Below are positions 1-8,715 of a DNA stretch of 47,982 nucleotides, piece after piece. Source of the stretch: Rhizobiales bacterium 32-66-11 (lineage in GTDB: Bacteria > Pseudomonadota > Alphaproteobacteria > Rhizobiales > Xanthobacteraceae); assembly GCA_002304505.1 (NCBI GenBank), contig NCEH01000055.1, positions 1 through 47,982 on the forward strand. The letters are read 5' to 3'. Positions within the stretch are counted from its first letter, which is position 1. The number at the start of each line of letters is the position of its first letter. A program made the position numbers and the translations under genes. The notes beneath the pieces are model-generated. The model saw only the letters and a program-made list of their open reading frames with translations, ran no database searches and was not told the DNA's origin.

Positions 1-1
1 T

Positions 2-2659
2 CTCGACGGCGTGCCGCTGGTGGTCGATCCGCTCACCGAGGAAGCGGCGGGCGAGCGCATCGGCCAGATCGAGGGATATTATGCCGCCCGCAAGGAAGCG
101 CTGGGCCTGGCGGCCGGCGGCGCCACGTACAAGCCCTTGCCGCCCAACCGGCTCTATCTCTCCGGCAAGGAATGGAGCGACCGGCTCGCCGCCTCGGCGC
201 TGGTGCGCATCTCCTCCTTCGCGACGCCGGAGACCTCCCGTGGGAAGGTGATCGACATCGGCGGCGTGCAGGGTCGCTCGTTCGCGGCCGAGCGGGCGGA
301 TCCCGAGGTCAATGTGTTCGATCTCGCTGTGGAGCATGTGCGCACGCTTCAGAAGACCAAGAAGGTGATCCTCGCCGGCTGGTCGGAAGGCTCGCGCGAG
401 CGCCTCGGCACCGTGCTCGCCGACCATGGGTTGAAGGACACCACGGCGATTTCCCGCTTCGCCTTGCTGGACGCACTGCCGAAGACCAAGGCGGCGCTGG
501 CGGTCTATGGGCTGGAAGTGGGCTTCGAGACGCCCGATTTCGCCATCATCGGCGAACAGGACATTCTCGGCGACCGCCTGGTGCGCCCCAAGCGCAAGGC
601 GCGGCGCGCGCAGGATGTGCTGTCCGAGCTGAACGCGCTCACCGCCGGCGATCTGGTGGTGCATGTGGACCACGGCATCGGCCGGTTTATCGGGCTCAAG
701 GCCATCGAGGCCATGGGGGCGCCGCACGATTGCCTGGAGATCCATTATGCCGGCGGCGACAAGCTGTTCCTGCCGGTGGAGAATCTCGAACTCCTGACGC
801 GCTACGGCTCGGAGGATACCGAGGCCCAGCTCGACAAATTGGGCGGCGGCGGCTGGCAGACGCGCAAGGCGCGGATGAAGAAGCGCATCCGCGAAATGGC
901 GGGCGAGCTCATCAAGATCGCCGCCGCGCGCCAATTGTCCGAAGCCCCGCGCCTGGTGCCCGCCGCCGGACTCTACGACGAATTCCGCGCCCGCTTCGCC
1001 TATGAGGAGACCGACGACCAGCAGGCCGCCATCGAGGCGGTGCTGGACGATCTCGGCTCCGGCCATCCCATGGACCGGCTGGTGTGCGGCGACGTGGGCT
1101 TCGGCAAGACGGAAGTCGCGCTGCGCGCCGCCTTCGCGGTGGCGCTCTCCGGCAAGCAGGTGGCGGTGGTGGTGCCGACCACTTTGCTCGCGCGCCAACA
1201 TTTCCGCACCTTCACCGAGCGCTTCAAGGGCCTGCCGGTGAATGTCGCCCAGGCCTCGCGCCTCGTCACCGGCAAGGATCTCACGGCGGTGAAGGCGGGG
1301 CTCGCTGACGGCCATGTGGACATCGTGGTGGGCACCCATGCCTTGCTCGGCAAGGGCATCCATTTCCGCGACCTCGGCCTCGTGATCGTGGACGAGGAGC
1401 AGCATTTCGGCGTCGCCCATAAGGAGCGGCTGAAGGCGCTGCGGGCGGAGGTGCATGTCCTCACCCTCACCGCGACGCCCATTCCGCGCACGCTGCAACT
1501 CGCCATGACGGGCGTGCGCGAACTCTCGCTCATCGCCACCCCGCCGGTGGATCGGCTTGCGGTGCGCACCTTCATCACCCCGTTCGACCCGCTCACCATC
1601 CGCGAAGCCTTGCTGCGCGAGCGTTATCGCGGCGGCCAGAGCTTCTATGTGGTGCCGCGCATCGACGATCTCGCCGAAGTGCGCGAGTTCCTGGAAAAGC
1701 AGGTGCCCGAACTGAAGGTGGCGGTGGCCAACGGCCAGATGGCCGCGACCGCGCTGGAAGACATCATGTCCGCCTTCTATGACGGGCAATATGATGTGCT
1801 GCTCTCCACCACCATCGTGGAAAGCGGGCTCGACGTGCCCAACGCCAACACGCTGATCGTGCACCGCGCCGACATGTTCGGCCTCGCCCAGCTCTACCAG
1901 CTGCGCGGACGCGTGGGCCGGGCGAAGGCGCGGGCCTATGCCTTGTTCACCACGCCCGCCGCAAAGCCCATGACCACCCAGGCCGAGCGGCGGCTGAAAG
2001 TGCTGCAATCCCTGGAAACCCTCGGCGCCGGCTTCCAGCTCGCGAGCCATGATCTCGACATTCGCGGCGCCGGCAATCTGCTCGGCGACGAGCAGTCCGG
2101 CCACATCAAGGAAGTCGGCTACGAGTTGTATCAGGAGATGTTGCAGGAGGCGATCGCGCACCTGAAGGCGGGCATCACCGAGATCGCCGCCGACAAATGG
2201 TCGCCCAACATCACCATCGGAATGCCGGTGCTGATCCCGGAAGATTATGTCACCGACCTGCATGTGCGGCTCGCGCTCTATCGCCGGCTCGCGGACATCG
2301 AGACCGACGCGGAGCTGGATTCCTTCGGCGCGGAATTGGTGGACCGCTTCGGCCCGGCACCGGAGGAGGTGACGCACCTGATCCGCCTCACCCAGATCAA
2401 GGCGCTCGCCCGCCGCGCCAATGTGGGCAAGGTGGATGCCGGCCCCAAGGGCGTGGTGCTGGCGTTCCGCGACAACCAGTTCGCCGACCCCGCCGGCTTG
2501 GTGCAGATGATCAATGCCGAGGGGCCGCAGGCCAAGGTGCGGCCGGACTTCAAGGTGGTGTTCCTGCGCGAATGGCCCACCGCCGAGGCACGGCTGAAAG
2601 GCACGCTTTCGGTGCTCAAGAAGCTGGCGGCGCTCACTGAAAAACGCAGGGTTGTATAA
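2..2659 (+). CDS. mfd: Transcription-repair coupling factor Mfd, 5' end missing
   Basis: Mfd is an ATP-driven DNA translocase that removes RNA polymerase stalled at lesions and recruits UvrA. The frame is open from base 2, so the gene begins outside the window; about 885 codons remain of a protein that is usually about 1150 residues. Visible in order: the end of the UvrB-like N-terminal part, the CarD-like RNA-polymerase interaction domain (GDLVVHVDHGIGRF, near 649-690), the helicase P-loop GDVGFGKTE (near 1088-1115), the DEEQ box (near 1391-1402), a second RecA-like domain with the QLRGRVGRAK segment (near 1899-1930), and the C-terminal regulatory domain (near 2200-2560). All helicase motifs look intact. 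The downstream gene lies 441 bases away, so mfd is probably the last gene of its transcript. Confidence 0.97.
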   Translation, partial: LDGVPLVVDPLTEEAAGERIGQIEGYYAARKEALGLAAGGATYKPLPPNRLYLSGKEWSDRLAASALVRISSFATPETSRGKVIDIGGVQGRSFAAERADPEVNVFDLAVEHVRTLQKTKKVILAGWSEGSRERLGTVLADHGLKDTTAISRFALLDALPKTKAALAVYGLEVGFETPDFAIIGEQDILGDRLVRPKRKARRAQDVLSELNALTAGDLVVHVDHGIGRFIGLKAIEAMGAPHDCLEIHYAGGDKLFLPVENLELLTRYGSEDTEAQLDKLGGGGWQTRKARMKKRIREMAGELIKIAAARQLSEAPRLVPAAGLYDEFRARFAYEETDDQQAAIEAVLDDLGSGHPMDRLVCGDVGFGKTEVALRAAFAVALSGKQVAVVVPTTLLARQHFRTFTERFKGLPVNVAQASRLVTGKDLTAVKAGLADGHVDIVVGTHALLGKGIHFRDLGLVIVDEEQHFGVAHKERLKALRAEVHVLTLTATPIPRTLQLAMTGVRELSLIATPPVDRLAVRTFITPFDPLTIREALLRERYRGGQSFYVVPRIDDLAEVREFLEKQVPELKVAVANGQMAATALEDIMSAFYDGQYDVLLSTTIVESGLDVPNANTLIVHRADMFGLAQLYQLRGRVGRAKARAYALFTTPAAKPMTTQAERRLKVLQSLETLGAGFQLASHDLDIRGAGNLLGDEQSGHIKEVGYELYQEMLQEAIAHLKAGITEIAADKWSPNITIGMPVLIPEDYVTDLHVRLALYRRLADIETDAELDSFGAELVDRFGPAPEEVTHLIRLTQIKALARRANVGKVDAGPKGVVLAFRDNQFADPAGLVQMINAEGPQAKVRPDFKVVFLREWPTAEARLKGTLSVLKKLAALTEKRRVV

Positions 2660-3100
2660 CCGCCGCAGCTCATATTATTTGTATATGTGGCCGCGCAAAT
2701 TTTCAGCGGCCGGGGCCGATCGAAGAAGGCAGGGCTCTGAAGCGAGACGGCCTGGGTGATGGTGTGGTCGGAATTTCGGCCGTACCGCATCGGGCCGGGA
2801 AATGTGAGAGGTCGCTTCTTAAGCTCGTCCGCGCCAGAAAGTGAGGCGGCTGAGGGTCAGTTTGCCGCAGCGAGCAACCGTGTTCAGACGCCCTGTTGAC
2901 GCGGCTGTGCTCGTGGTTAGGTTGTGTTTCCGGAAAACTTCCAGCGGTGTACGGGCGCTCGCCAGCTTGCCGTTTTCGGCTATGAGCGCGGTTCACCCCG
3001 GAGTATGAGGAATTCCGTTACTCAACGGTAGTTTCTCCTCATGTGCAGTTCTTTCGCGTCCTGATTTTCGCATCTAACAAAGAATACGAAAGCCGACGTT
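2660..3100. other. 441-base intergenic region between mfd and the EAL gene
   Basis: No convincing gene is present. Near the mfd stop a 6-bp inverted repeat (GGCCGC at 2689-2694, GCGGCC at 2706-2711) is separated by 11 bases and lacks a T-run, so it is at best a weak terminator. From about 2990 the sequence becomes visibly richer in A and T than its surroundings and continues so into the first 50 codons of the EAL gene; this is where that gene's promoter should lie, but I found no good -35/-10 pair and no strong ribosome binding site. Confidence 0.5.
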
Positions 3101-4627
3101 ATGTTTCCCACATCGAAGAGGGCTGAAACGAGTCTGATTATTGTATTTGTCGGTGTGATTTCGTTCTTTTTTCTGTTGTCATGCTTTCTTGATTACCGTG
3201 CCACACGATCCGACGCCTTGTTGAATGCCCGCAATCAAACAATAGGGATTGTATCCTGGTTCGAACGGAACCTTGATTTGACGGCGCAGGCCATGCGTAC
3301 GGTGGCGGAGGAGACCCATTCGGACTGCCGCCAAAGCCAGATTGCCACCATCGTCGGCCGCCTGCTGCGCACCGTGTCGGTCAAGGGCATCGAGGTGCGG
3401 TCGGACAATCAGATTCTCTGTCATTGGGTTCCCCCGCCGGAGACGGCAGCGGGCGAAGGCTTGTGTCAGTCGCAGCAAGCCGGAAACGTGATCGTCAAAG
3501 TGGCGGCGCGCGGGGAGAACGGCTTGACGGCCACCGCGCTTGTCGATGCGCAGTGCCTGCTGACGCCGTTCATTCTGTCCCAGGCCGATTCGACGATGAC
3601 GCTTCGCGTTGGGACAGGAGCTCTTCCGGAAAGTGACGGGTCGGCCCCGCCCGCAATGGATTTTCCGCAGACGCCCGGGTGGGCGCCGCAGGCGGTGGTC
3701 TCCGATACATCTGCCCGTTGGGCCCTGACCGTCGGCGCGAGCCTGCCGGAAATCACGCTGGCCGAGCGCTGGGCCGCGCGCCTGCCCCTGCATATCGCCA
3801 TATTCGCCGCCCTGGGCGCGGTCTGCTGGATCGGTCCGCTGTCCATGATGCGGCGCCGGCTCTCCATCGCCGGACAGGTTCGCGGGGCACTGCGCCGCAG
3901 CGAATTCTATCTGATGTATTTGCCCACCGTGCAGATCGAAACCGGCGAGTGGATCGGCGTCGAAGCGCTGCTGCGCTGGCGCCACGCTCAGTTCGGGATT
4001 CTTCAGCCCTCCGCGTTCATACCCTGGATCGAGAAGAGCGCGCTTGCCCACGACACCACCGAATGGGTGATGCGGCAGGCTTCCACCGACCTGCGGCGGC
4101 TGCGGAGCCTGAACGACGATATCTATGTGGGTATCAACGTGCCCCCCAGCCAGCTCGCGGACCCCCGGCTGGTCGACGCGGCGGCATCGGCCTTTGGCGG
4201 GCACGACCTGTGCCTCAGCCGGGTGATGTTCGAGCTGACCGAACGTGAGATGGTCGATTACGGACTGCCCATCGTGCAAGAGGTCGTGAAAAGCCTGCGA
4301 AATTTGGGCGCGCAGATTGCCTTGGACGATTTCGGCGTGGGCTATTCCAATATCGGCTGCCTGCGCGCCATCCGGGTGGACGTGATCAAGGTGGATAAAT
4401 CCTTCACGCATGACCTGGAGACGTTCGGCAACGATTCCAGCATCGTCGATGTGGTGGTCAAGATTGCGCGCGACTTCGGCGTAAAGGTCATCGCGGAAGG
4501 TGTCGAGACCGAAAGCCAGCTGGAATCCCTGCGCAGCACCGGTGTGCAAGTGGCCCAGGGCTTCCTGTTTTCTAAACCCTTGGAAGTGGACGCAGTGCTG
4601 GTGCATCTGCGCGCCCGGGCGGCCTGA
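3101..4627 (+). CDS. Membrane CSS-EAL cyclic-di-GMP phosphodiesterase
   Basis: Predicted to hydrolyse c-di-GMP to pGpG at the inner membrane. Of 508 residues, a first membrane helix lies near 12-32, a periplasmic domain near 33-227, a second helix near 229-247 and a cytoplasmic EAL domain near 262-505. The EAL signature is E288-A-L in GVEALLRW; other catalytic residues are present: N in GINVPP, FELTERE, D409-D410 in DDFGVGY, K in IKVDKSF, AEGVE and QGF, so the enzyme should be active. The periplasmic domain has cysteines at 76 (SDC) and 107 (ILC), spacing close to that of the CSS-motif sensor of E. coli PdeC, where a disulfide restrains the enzyme. There is no GGDEF domain. It stands alone, with an AT-richer 5' end and a poor ribosome binding site, compatible with acquisition or low expression. 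Family is sure; the signal it senses is inferred. Confidence 0.92.
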   Translation: MFPTSKRAETSLIIVFVGVISFFFLLSCFLDYRATRSDALLNARNQTIGIVSWFERNLDLTAQAMRTVAEETHSDCRQSQIATIVGRLLRTVSVKGIEVRSDNQILCHWVPPPETAAGEGLCQSQQAGNVIVKVAARGENGLTATALVDAQCLLTPFILSQADSTMTLRVGTGALPESDGSAPPAMDFPQTPGWAPQAVVSDTSARWALTVGASLPEITLAERWAARLPLHIAIFAALGAVCWIGPLSMMRRRLSIAGQVRGALRRSEFYLMYLPTVQIETGEWIGVEALLRWRHAQFGILQPSAFIPWIEKSALAHDTTEWVMRQASTDLRRLRSLNDDIYVGINVPPSQLADPRLVDAAASAFGGHDLCLSRVMFELTEREMVDYGLPIVQEVVKSLRNLGAQIALDDFGVGYSNIGCLRAIRVDVIKVDKSFTHDLETFGNDSSIVDVVVKIARDFGVKVIAEGVETESQLESLRSTGVQVAQGFLFSKPLEVDAVLVHLRARAA

Positions 4628-4685
4628 CAGGCGCCTGGGTGTTCACGTCCGTTCAGCAGCTCGCCTTATGCCGACGCGCAGGCGC

Positions 4686-5129
4686 TCAATTTCCGGACGG
4701 GGTGGGCGCCGTCCCGCTGGGTGCGGGCGTTACGGTCGTCGCCGTGCCGCTGGTGGCCGCCGGGGCGGGCGCGCTCGTGCTGCTCGCTGGGACCGCCGCT
4801 GGAGCGGGCGCGCTCGTGCTGGCCGTGGGGTTAGCCGCTGGGGCGGGTGCGCTTTTGCTGGTCGTCGCACGCGTTTTGGCTTTGCTCGATGAATGGGTGG
4901 TGTGCTTTTTCACCTTGGTGTTCTGGGGAACGCCCAGCACGCCCTTGACGCCGCCGACCACGCCTCCGGCGACACCGCCGACCGCGCCGCCCACGGCCGC
5001 GCCCACGGGGCCGGCAGCGTTATTGCCAACCGCCGCGCCTTCCTGAGCGCCGCGCACCACGCCCTGCGCGGCCACGGGGCCGGTCAGTGCGGCAAGGCCG
5101 ACGAAGGCCAATACGATGCTTGTCTTCAT
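4686..5129 (-). CDS. Small secreted protein with glycine-zipper and Ala/Pro-rich repeats
   Basis: 147 residues. The start at 5129 is chosen because an AAGGAGA ribosome binding site lies just upstream and the protein then begins with a clean signal peptide (MKTSIVLAFVGLAALTGPVAAQ); the frame is open further upstream but without such signals. After cleavage, residues about 30-65 are rich in glycine, alanine and valine with GxxxG-type spacing, resembling glycine-zipper segments that insert in or lie on the outer membrane. A Lys/Ser/Thr-rich linker follows, then about 60 residues of low complexity with three copies of SAPAPAA. There is no catalytic motif and no named family I can assign. It converges on the EAL gene 58 bases away. 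Likely an envelope protein; function unknown. Confidence 0.8.
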   Translation of the reverse strand: MKTSIVLAFVGLAALTGPVAAQGVVRGAQEGAAVGNNAAGPVGAAVGGAVGGVAGGVVGGVKGVLGVPQNTKVKKHTTHSSSKAKTRATTSKSAPAPAANPTASTSAPAPAAVPASSTSAPAPAATSGTATTVTPAPSGTAPTPSGN

Positions 5130-5340
5130 GGCTAGGTTCTCCTTTTCAAGAGAACGCGCCGCCGGTGACGCGGTTCCGCTGCGGCGGCTGCGCCGGGCGG
5201 GATCGCCATTTCGTACGACCTTGGGGAAAGCGGGCGTCATCCGGCACTGTTGGGGATGGAACGGCATCCTTTGCTGACTATATGAGACGAACACTCCCTT
5301 TCCGCGCCGGTGCGGCGCCCAGCCCTGAAATCCTGTCGCG
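5130..5340. other. Divergent promoter region
   Basis: 211 bases between the divergently transcribed glycine-zipper gene and the Gre-like gene. It should hold both promoters. Apart from the AAGGAGA ribosome binding site of the minus-strand gene near 5138-5146 I see no motif strong enough to call. Confidence 0.4.
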
Positions 5341-5820
5341 ATGTCTGTTGCCTTCACCCGCGAAAACGATCTCGAAGCCACGGCCGCCGATCTGCCGGAC
5401 CGCCCCATTTCGCCCCATCCCAATCTGGTGACGACGCAGGGGCTGGCGGCGCTGGACGCGGCCCTGGCGGACGCACGGGCGGCCTATGGCGCGGCCCAGG
5501 CGATGGGCGAGGTTCAGGCGGACCGCACCGCCATGGCGCGGGCGACGCGGGACCTGCGCTATTTCACCGCCCGCCGCGCCACCGCCCGTGTGGTGGAGCC
5601 GGAGCCCGGTTCCGAGACGCTCCAGTTCGGCATGCGCGTGACCTTCGAGCGCGAAGACGGCCGCCGCCAGACCTATCGCATCGTGGGCGAGGACGAGGCC
5701 GATCCCGCGCGCGGTTCGGTCTCCTATGTCTCGCCGCTCGCCCGAGCGCTCATGGGCAAGGGCGTGGGCGATGTCGCCCAGCTGGCCGGCGCCGAGGTGG
5801 AAGTGGTGGAGATCGCCTGA
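5341..5820 (+). CDS. GreA/GreB-family transcription factor
   Basis: 159 residues, the usual length of Gre factors, which bind the secondary channel of RNA polymerase and promote cleavage of backtracked RNA. The C-terminal half (about 95-157) is a clear FKBP-like Gre domain: GMRVTFEREDG, YRIVGEDEADPARG and SPLARALMGKGVGDV match the GreA pattern. The N-terminal half is predicted helical (about 30-85) and ends in LRYFTARR as in GreB. The acidic tip motif of true Gre factors (D-[LR]-S-E-N-A-x-Y) is not present; GEVQAD is the nearest acidic stretch. It may therefore be a paralogue that competes for the secondary channel rather than a cleavage factor. The fold is well supported, the activity is uncertain. 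Confidence 0.85.
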   Translation: MSVAFTRENDLEATAADLPDRPISPHPNLVTTQGLAALDAALADARAAYGAAQAMGEVQADRTAMARATRDLRYFTARRATARVVEPEPGSETLQFGMRVTFEREDGRRQTYRIVGEDEADPARGSVSYVSPLARALMGKGVGDVAQLAGAEVEVVEIA

Positions 5821-5831
5821 GGGACGGGGGC

Positions 5832-5848
5832 GGGGAGGCGGCCTCCCC
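5832..5848. terminator. Hairpin between convergent genes
   Basis: GGGGAGG and CCTCCCC form a 7-bp stem with a 3-base loop midway between the stop codons of the Gre-like gene (+) and the peptide-binding protein gene (-). Neither side has a T-run, so it is only a possible bidirectional terminator. Confidence 0.4.
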
Positions 5849-5856
5849 CAGCCGGC

Positions 5857-7641
5857 CTATTCCGGCGTGTGCCACCAGGTCTCCGGCAAGGTGCCATAGA
5901 GCGAAGGCTGGCTCGGCAGATGGATCGTGGTCCAGCGCGCGAGCCATTGGCCCGGCGCGTGGAACAGCGGCACCCCATAGGCGCCGGAAATCAGCACCCG
6001 GTCCAGCGCCCGCGAGGCCGCCACGAGGTCCGCCCGGCTGTTGGCGGCGATCATCGCCGCGATCAGCGTATCGGCGGCGGCGCTTTTCATGCCCATGTAA
6101 TTGCGCGTGCCCGGCTGGTCGGCGGCGGCGGAGCCGAAATAAAAGGCCTGCTCATTGCCGGGGGAAAGGGATTGCCCCCACACGAACGGCACCATGTCGA
6201 AATCATAGGAATTGCGCCGCGCATCGAATTGGACCGCATCCACGATCCGCACATTGGCCGTGATGCCGGCCCGCGCCAGCTGGCTGGCGAAGGCGAGGCA
6301 CAGGCGCTCCTGCTCGCGGGTGGTCACCATGATCTCGAAGCGGAGCGGCTCGCCGGTATCGACGCGGCGCAGCTTCGTGTCCTTCAGCTGCCAGCCGGCC
6401 TGCGCGAACAGGTCGAGCGCCGCCTTCAGCCGCAGCCGGTCGCGGCCGGTGCCGTCGGCGGCCGGCGGGGCATAGGTGCCTTCCAGCACATCGGCCCGCA
6501 CCGCGCCGGGGAATGCGGCGAGCATGGTCCGCTCGGCCGCATTCGCCTTGCGCCCGATGGCGGAGAGCTCCGAGCCGTCGAAGAAGCCGGCGGTCCGGGT
6601 GTAGAGGCCGTGGTAGAAATTGCGGTCGAGCCAGGCAAAATCGAACAGCTCGATGATCGCCCGGCGCGCCCGCACATCGGCGAACACCGCGCGGCGCGTG
6701 TTGAACACCAGGGCATAATGGGGCTTCGGTAGCCCGGTGGGGATAACTTCTCGGGTTACCTCCCCGGCGCGGGCGGCGGGAAAATCATAGCCGGTTTCCC
6801 AGCGGCCCGGATCGCTTTCGAACCTCGCATCGACGAGTTGACGTTTAAAGGCTTCGAATTCGCTGTTCTGTTCGCGGAAATAATCGAATCGAAGCTGTGC
6901 GAAGTTATTGAATCCCCGATTCGTCGGCAGGTCGCGGCCCCAATAGGAGGGGTCCTTGGCCAGCGTCACGCTGGCGCCGGGCTCCACCGCCACCACCGTG
7001 TAGGGGCCGGACCCGAGCGGGGGCTTCAGGCTGGTTTCCGCGAATGTGTCCGGGTCGGTCGCATGGCGCGCGAACACCGGCATCAGCCCCATGATGAGGG
7101 GCAACTCCCTGTCCGGGCTGACGAAATCGAACCGTACCACCCGCCCGGCCAGGGCTTGGGCGCGGGCAATCTTGCCATAATACAGGCGATGGTTGGGCCG
7201 CCCCTTCTCGCGCAGGAGCTGGTAGGAAAACACCACGTCGTCGGCCGTCACCGGTGTCCCGTCGGAAAACCGGGCACGCGGGTCGAGGGTGAAGGTGACA
7301 AAGCTGCGCGCGGGGTCGGTTTCGACCTCCTGAGCCAGCTGACCATAGAGGGTGAAGGGCTCGTCAAAGCCCCGGGCCATCAGGCTTTCAACCACATTAT
7401 TGCGGATGAACGGGGTTGAAGATCCCTTTACGATGAAGGGGTTGAGGCTATCGAACGTGCCGGGCAGCGAGAGCGTGAGCCGCCCGCCTTGGGGGGCTGC
7501 GGGATTGGCGTAGGCGAAATGGTCGAAGCCCGGCGGGTAGGCGGGTTCCCCATGCATGGCAATGGCGTGCGCCGGTTGGGCGCGGGCAGGCGCGAGCCCA
7601 AAAGCCAGGAAAGCGAGGAAGATAGTGGCAGCCTGTCGCAT
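5857..7641 (-). CDS. Periplasmic peptide-binding protein of an ABC importer, YejA type
   Basis: 594 residues, family 5 extracellular solute-binding protein. The start at 7641 gives a signal peptide (MRQAATIFLAFLAFGLAPARAQ) ahead of the mature domain; the frame continues upstream but would bury this signal. AMHGEPAYPPGFDHFAYANP and PQGGRLTLSLPGTFDSLNPF are typical of the YejA subgroup, which in other bacteria captures oligopeptides or microcin C-like compounds for the YejBEF transporter. FSDGTPVTADDVVFS is the family 5 signature region. No permease or ATPase gene is adjacent, so it either feeds a transporter encoded elsewhere or is an orphan. Its stop faces the Gre-like gene across a hairpin. 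Confidence 0.9.
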   Translation of the reverse strand: MRQAATIFLAFLAFGLAPARAQPAHAIAMHGEPAYPPGFDHFAYANPAAPQGGRLTLSLPGTFDSLNPFIVKGSSTPFIRNNVVESLMARGFDEPFTLYGQLAQEVETDPARSFVTFTLDPRARFSDGTPVTADDVVFSYQLLREKGRPNHRLYYGKIARAQALAGRVVRFDFVSPDRELPLIMGLMPVFARHATDPDTFAETSLKPPLGSGPYTVVAVEPGASVTLAKDPSYWGRDLPTNRGFNNFAQLRFDYFREQNSEFEAFKRQLVDARFESDPGRWETGYDFPAARAGEVTREVIPTGLPKPHYALVFNTRRAVFADVRARRAIIELFDFAWLDRNFYHGLYTRTAGFFDGSELSAIGRKANAAERTMLAAFPGAVRADVLEGTYAPPAADGTGRDRLRLKAALDLFAQAGWQLKDTKLRRVDTGEPLRFEIMVTTREQERLCLAFASQLARAGITANVRIVDAVQFDARRNSYDFDMVPFVWGQSLSPGNEQAFYFGSAAADQPGTRNYMGMKSAAADTLIAAMIAANSRADLVAASRALDRVLISGAYGVPLFHAPGQWLARWTTIHLPSQPSLYGTLPETWWHTPE

Positions 7642-7671
7642 GGGCAGGTGTTTATGATCTCCAGCGGCGAC

Positions 7672-7687
7672 GCTGTCGTGTGACAGC
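7672..7687. promoter_or_regulatory. Inverted repeat upstream of the peptide-binding protein gene
   Basis: GCTGTC and GACAGC are separated by 4 bases, about 30 bases upstream of the start codon of the peptide-binding protein and inside the divergent promoter region shared with the IalB-family gene. Position and symmetry suit a repressor site or a leader hairpin; nothing further supports it. Confidence 0.25.
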
Positions 7688-7832
7688 CGCAATGTTGGGC
7701 AAGGTATCACATCCGCACACGGAAGCGGTTCCCCGTCACCGTGTTGCCTCAATTGACACCGACAGAGCCGAGGTTAAGAGGGGTCCAGCCGATCCACCCG
7801 GCCGGTGCCACGCGACAGGGAATTTTTGAAAT

Positions 7833-8576
7833 ATGATGAAAGCGAAAATTTTGCGCCGTGTCGGCGGCCTTGCCGCCATGGCACTGACCCTCGGCGTCGC
7901 CGGCGGCGCGTTCGCGCAGACGCAGCCCGCAAAGCCGGCCAAGCCCGCCGCTCCGGCGCAGGCCCCCGCCGCGCCCCAGGGCCAGCAGGCCCAGGGTGGC
8001 GCCCCGGCCTCGGTGGCGGTTCCCGGCATCAACACGCCCTGGACCAAGGTTTGCGGCAACGACCAGCAGGCCAACAAACAGATTTGCATGACCACCCAGG
8101 ACTTTACGGCCGAAACCGGCCAGCCGCTGGCCTCCGCCGCCATCCGCGAAGTCCAGGGCGATCCGGCCATGAAGTTCATCGTGTCCGTTCCGATCGGCAT
8201 GATGGTTCAGCCCGGCACCCGCGTGATCATCGACCAGCAGCCCCCTTTGGCGCTCAAGTATGAAATCTGCTTCCCGAACGGCTGCTTCGCCTCCATGGAC
8301 GTGAACGCGGAGTTCGTGTCCAAGCTGAAGAAGTCCCAGACGATCACCATCCAGGCCCTGCAAATGGGCGGTCGCACGCTGAACTTCCAGCTGCCGGCCA
8401 AGGACTTCGCCAAGGCGTACGACGGCCCGGCCTCGGATCCCAACGTGGTTGCCGCCGAGCGTCAGAAGCTGGCCGAGGAGCTTCAGAAGCTTGCCCAGAA
8501 GAAGCTTGAAGAGCGTGGTGGCCAGCCCGGCCAGGCGGCGCCCGCCGCAGCTCCCGCGGCGCCTGCCGGCAAGTGA
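7833..8576 (+). CDS. Invasion-associated locus B (IalB) family protein
   Basis: 247 residues, secreted. Two ATG codons stand in tandem at 7833 and 7836. A signal peptide ends near AGGAFA at residue 28, followed by a Pro/Ala/Gln-rich spacer (about 29-63) and the IalB domain (about 64-195). The domain shows the expected cysteine pairs, KVCGN and QICMT, then YEICFPNGCFASMD. IalB was named for erythrocyte invasion in Bartonella, but members are widespread in free-living Hyphomicrobiales, where they are periplasmic or envelope proteins of unclear role, so the name does not imply virulence here. The tail (about 205-247) has a short charged helix and then Ala/Pro repeats. It stands alone and ends at a strong terminator. 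Confidence 0.92.
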   Translation: MMKAKILRRVGGLAAMALTLGVAGGAFAQTQPAKPAKPAAPAQAPAAPQGQQAQGGAPASVAVPGINTPWTKVCGNDQQANKQICMTTQDFTAETGQPLASAAIREVQGDPAMKFIVSVPIGMMVQPGTRVIIDQQPPLALKYEICFPNGCFASMDVNAEFVSKLKKSQTITIQALQMGGRTLNFQLPAKDFAKAYDGPASDPNVVAAERQKLAEELQKLAQKKLEERGGQPGQAAPAAAPAAPAGK

Positions 8577-8614
8577 GCCTGCGCCAGCGCGTGGCATAGA
8601 ATTGGTGGAAAAGG

Positions 8615-8645
8615 AAACGGCGCGCCCCAGGGCGCGCCGTTTTCG
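8615..8645 (+). terminator. Strong intrinsic terminator after the IalB gene
   Basis: A perfect 12-bp stem (AAACGGCGCGCC with GGCGCGCCGTTT) and a 4-base CCAG loop at 8615-8642, followed by a short T-rich tail. It begins 38 bases after the IalB stop. The A-tract on its left arm means it could also end minus-strand transcription from hspQ. Confidence 0.88.
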
Positions 8646-8715
8646 TTGCAGGCCTTTGTCCCCAGGTGCCTTTTCCTCCGCAGGCGCCTTTTAGCGGCCG
8701 CGAGCAGTCCACAGG

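Noticed and set aside
2703..2996. 97-codon minus-strand frame after mfd
   Set aside because: Low-complexity Arg/Pro/Ser peptide, no ribosome binding site, no domain.
3179..4606. 475-codon minus-strand frame opposite the EAL gene
   Set aside because: The plus strand encodes a complete EAL domain; the reverse peptide has a shadow-like composition.
4627..4636. CAGGCGCCTG palindrome after the EAL gene
   Set aside because: Ten-base palindrome without a loop or T-run; too short to call a terminator.
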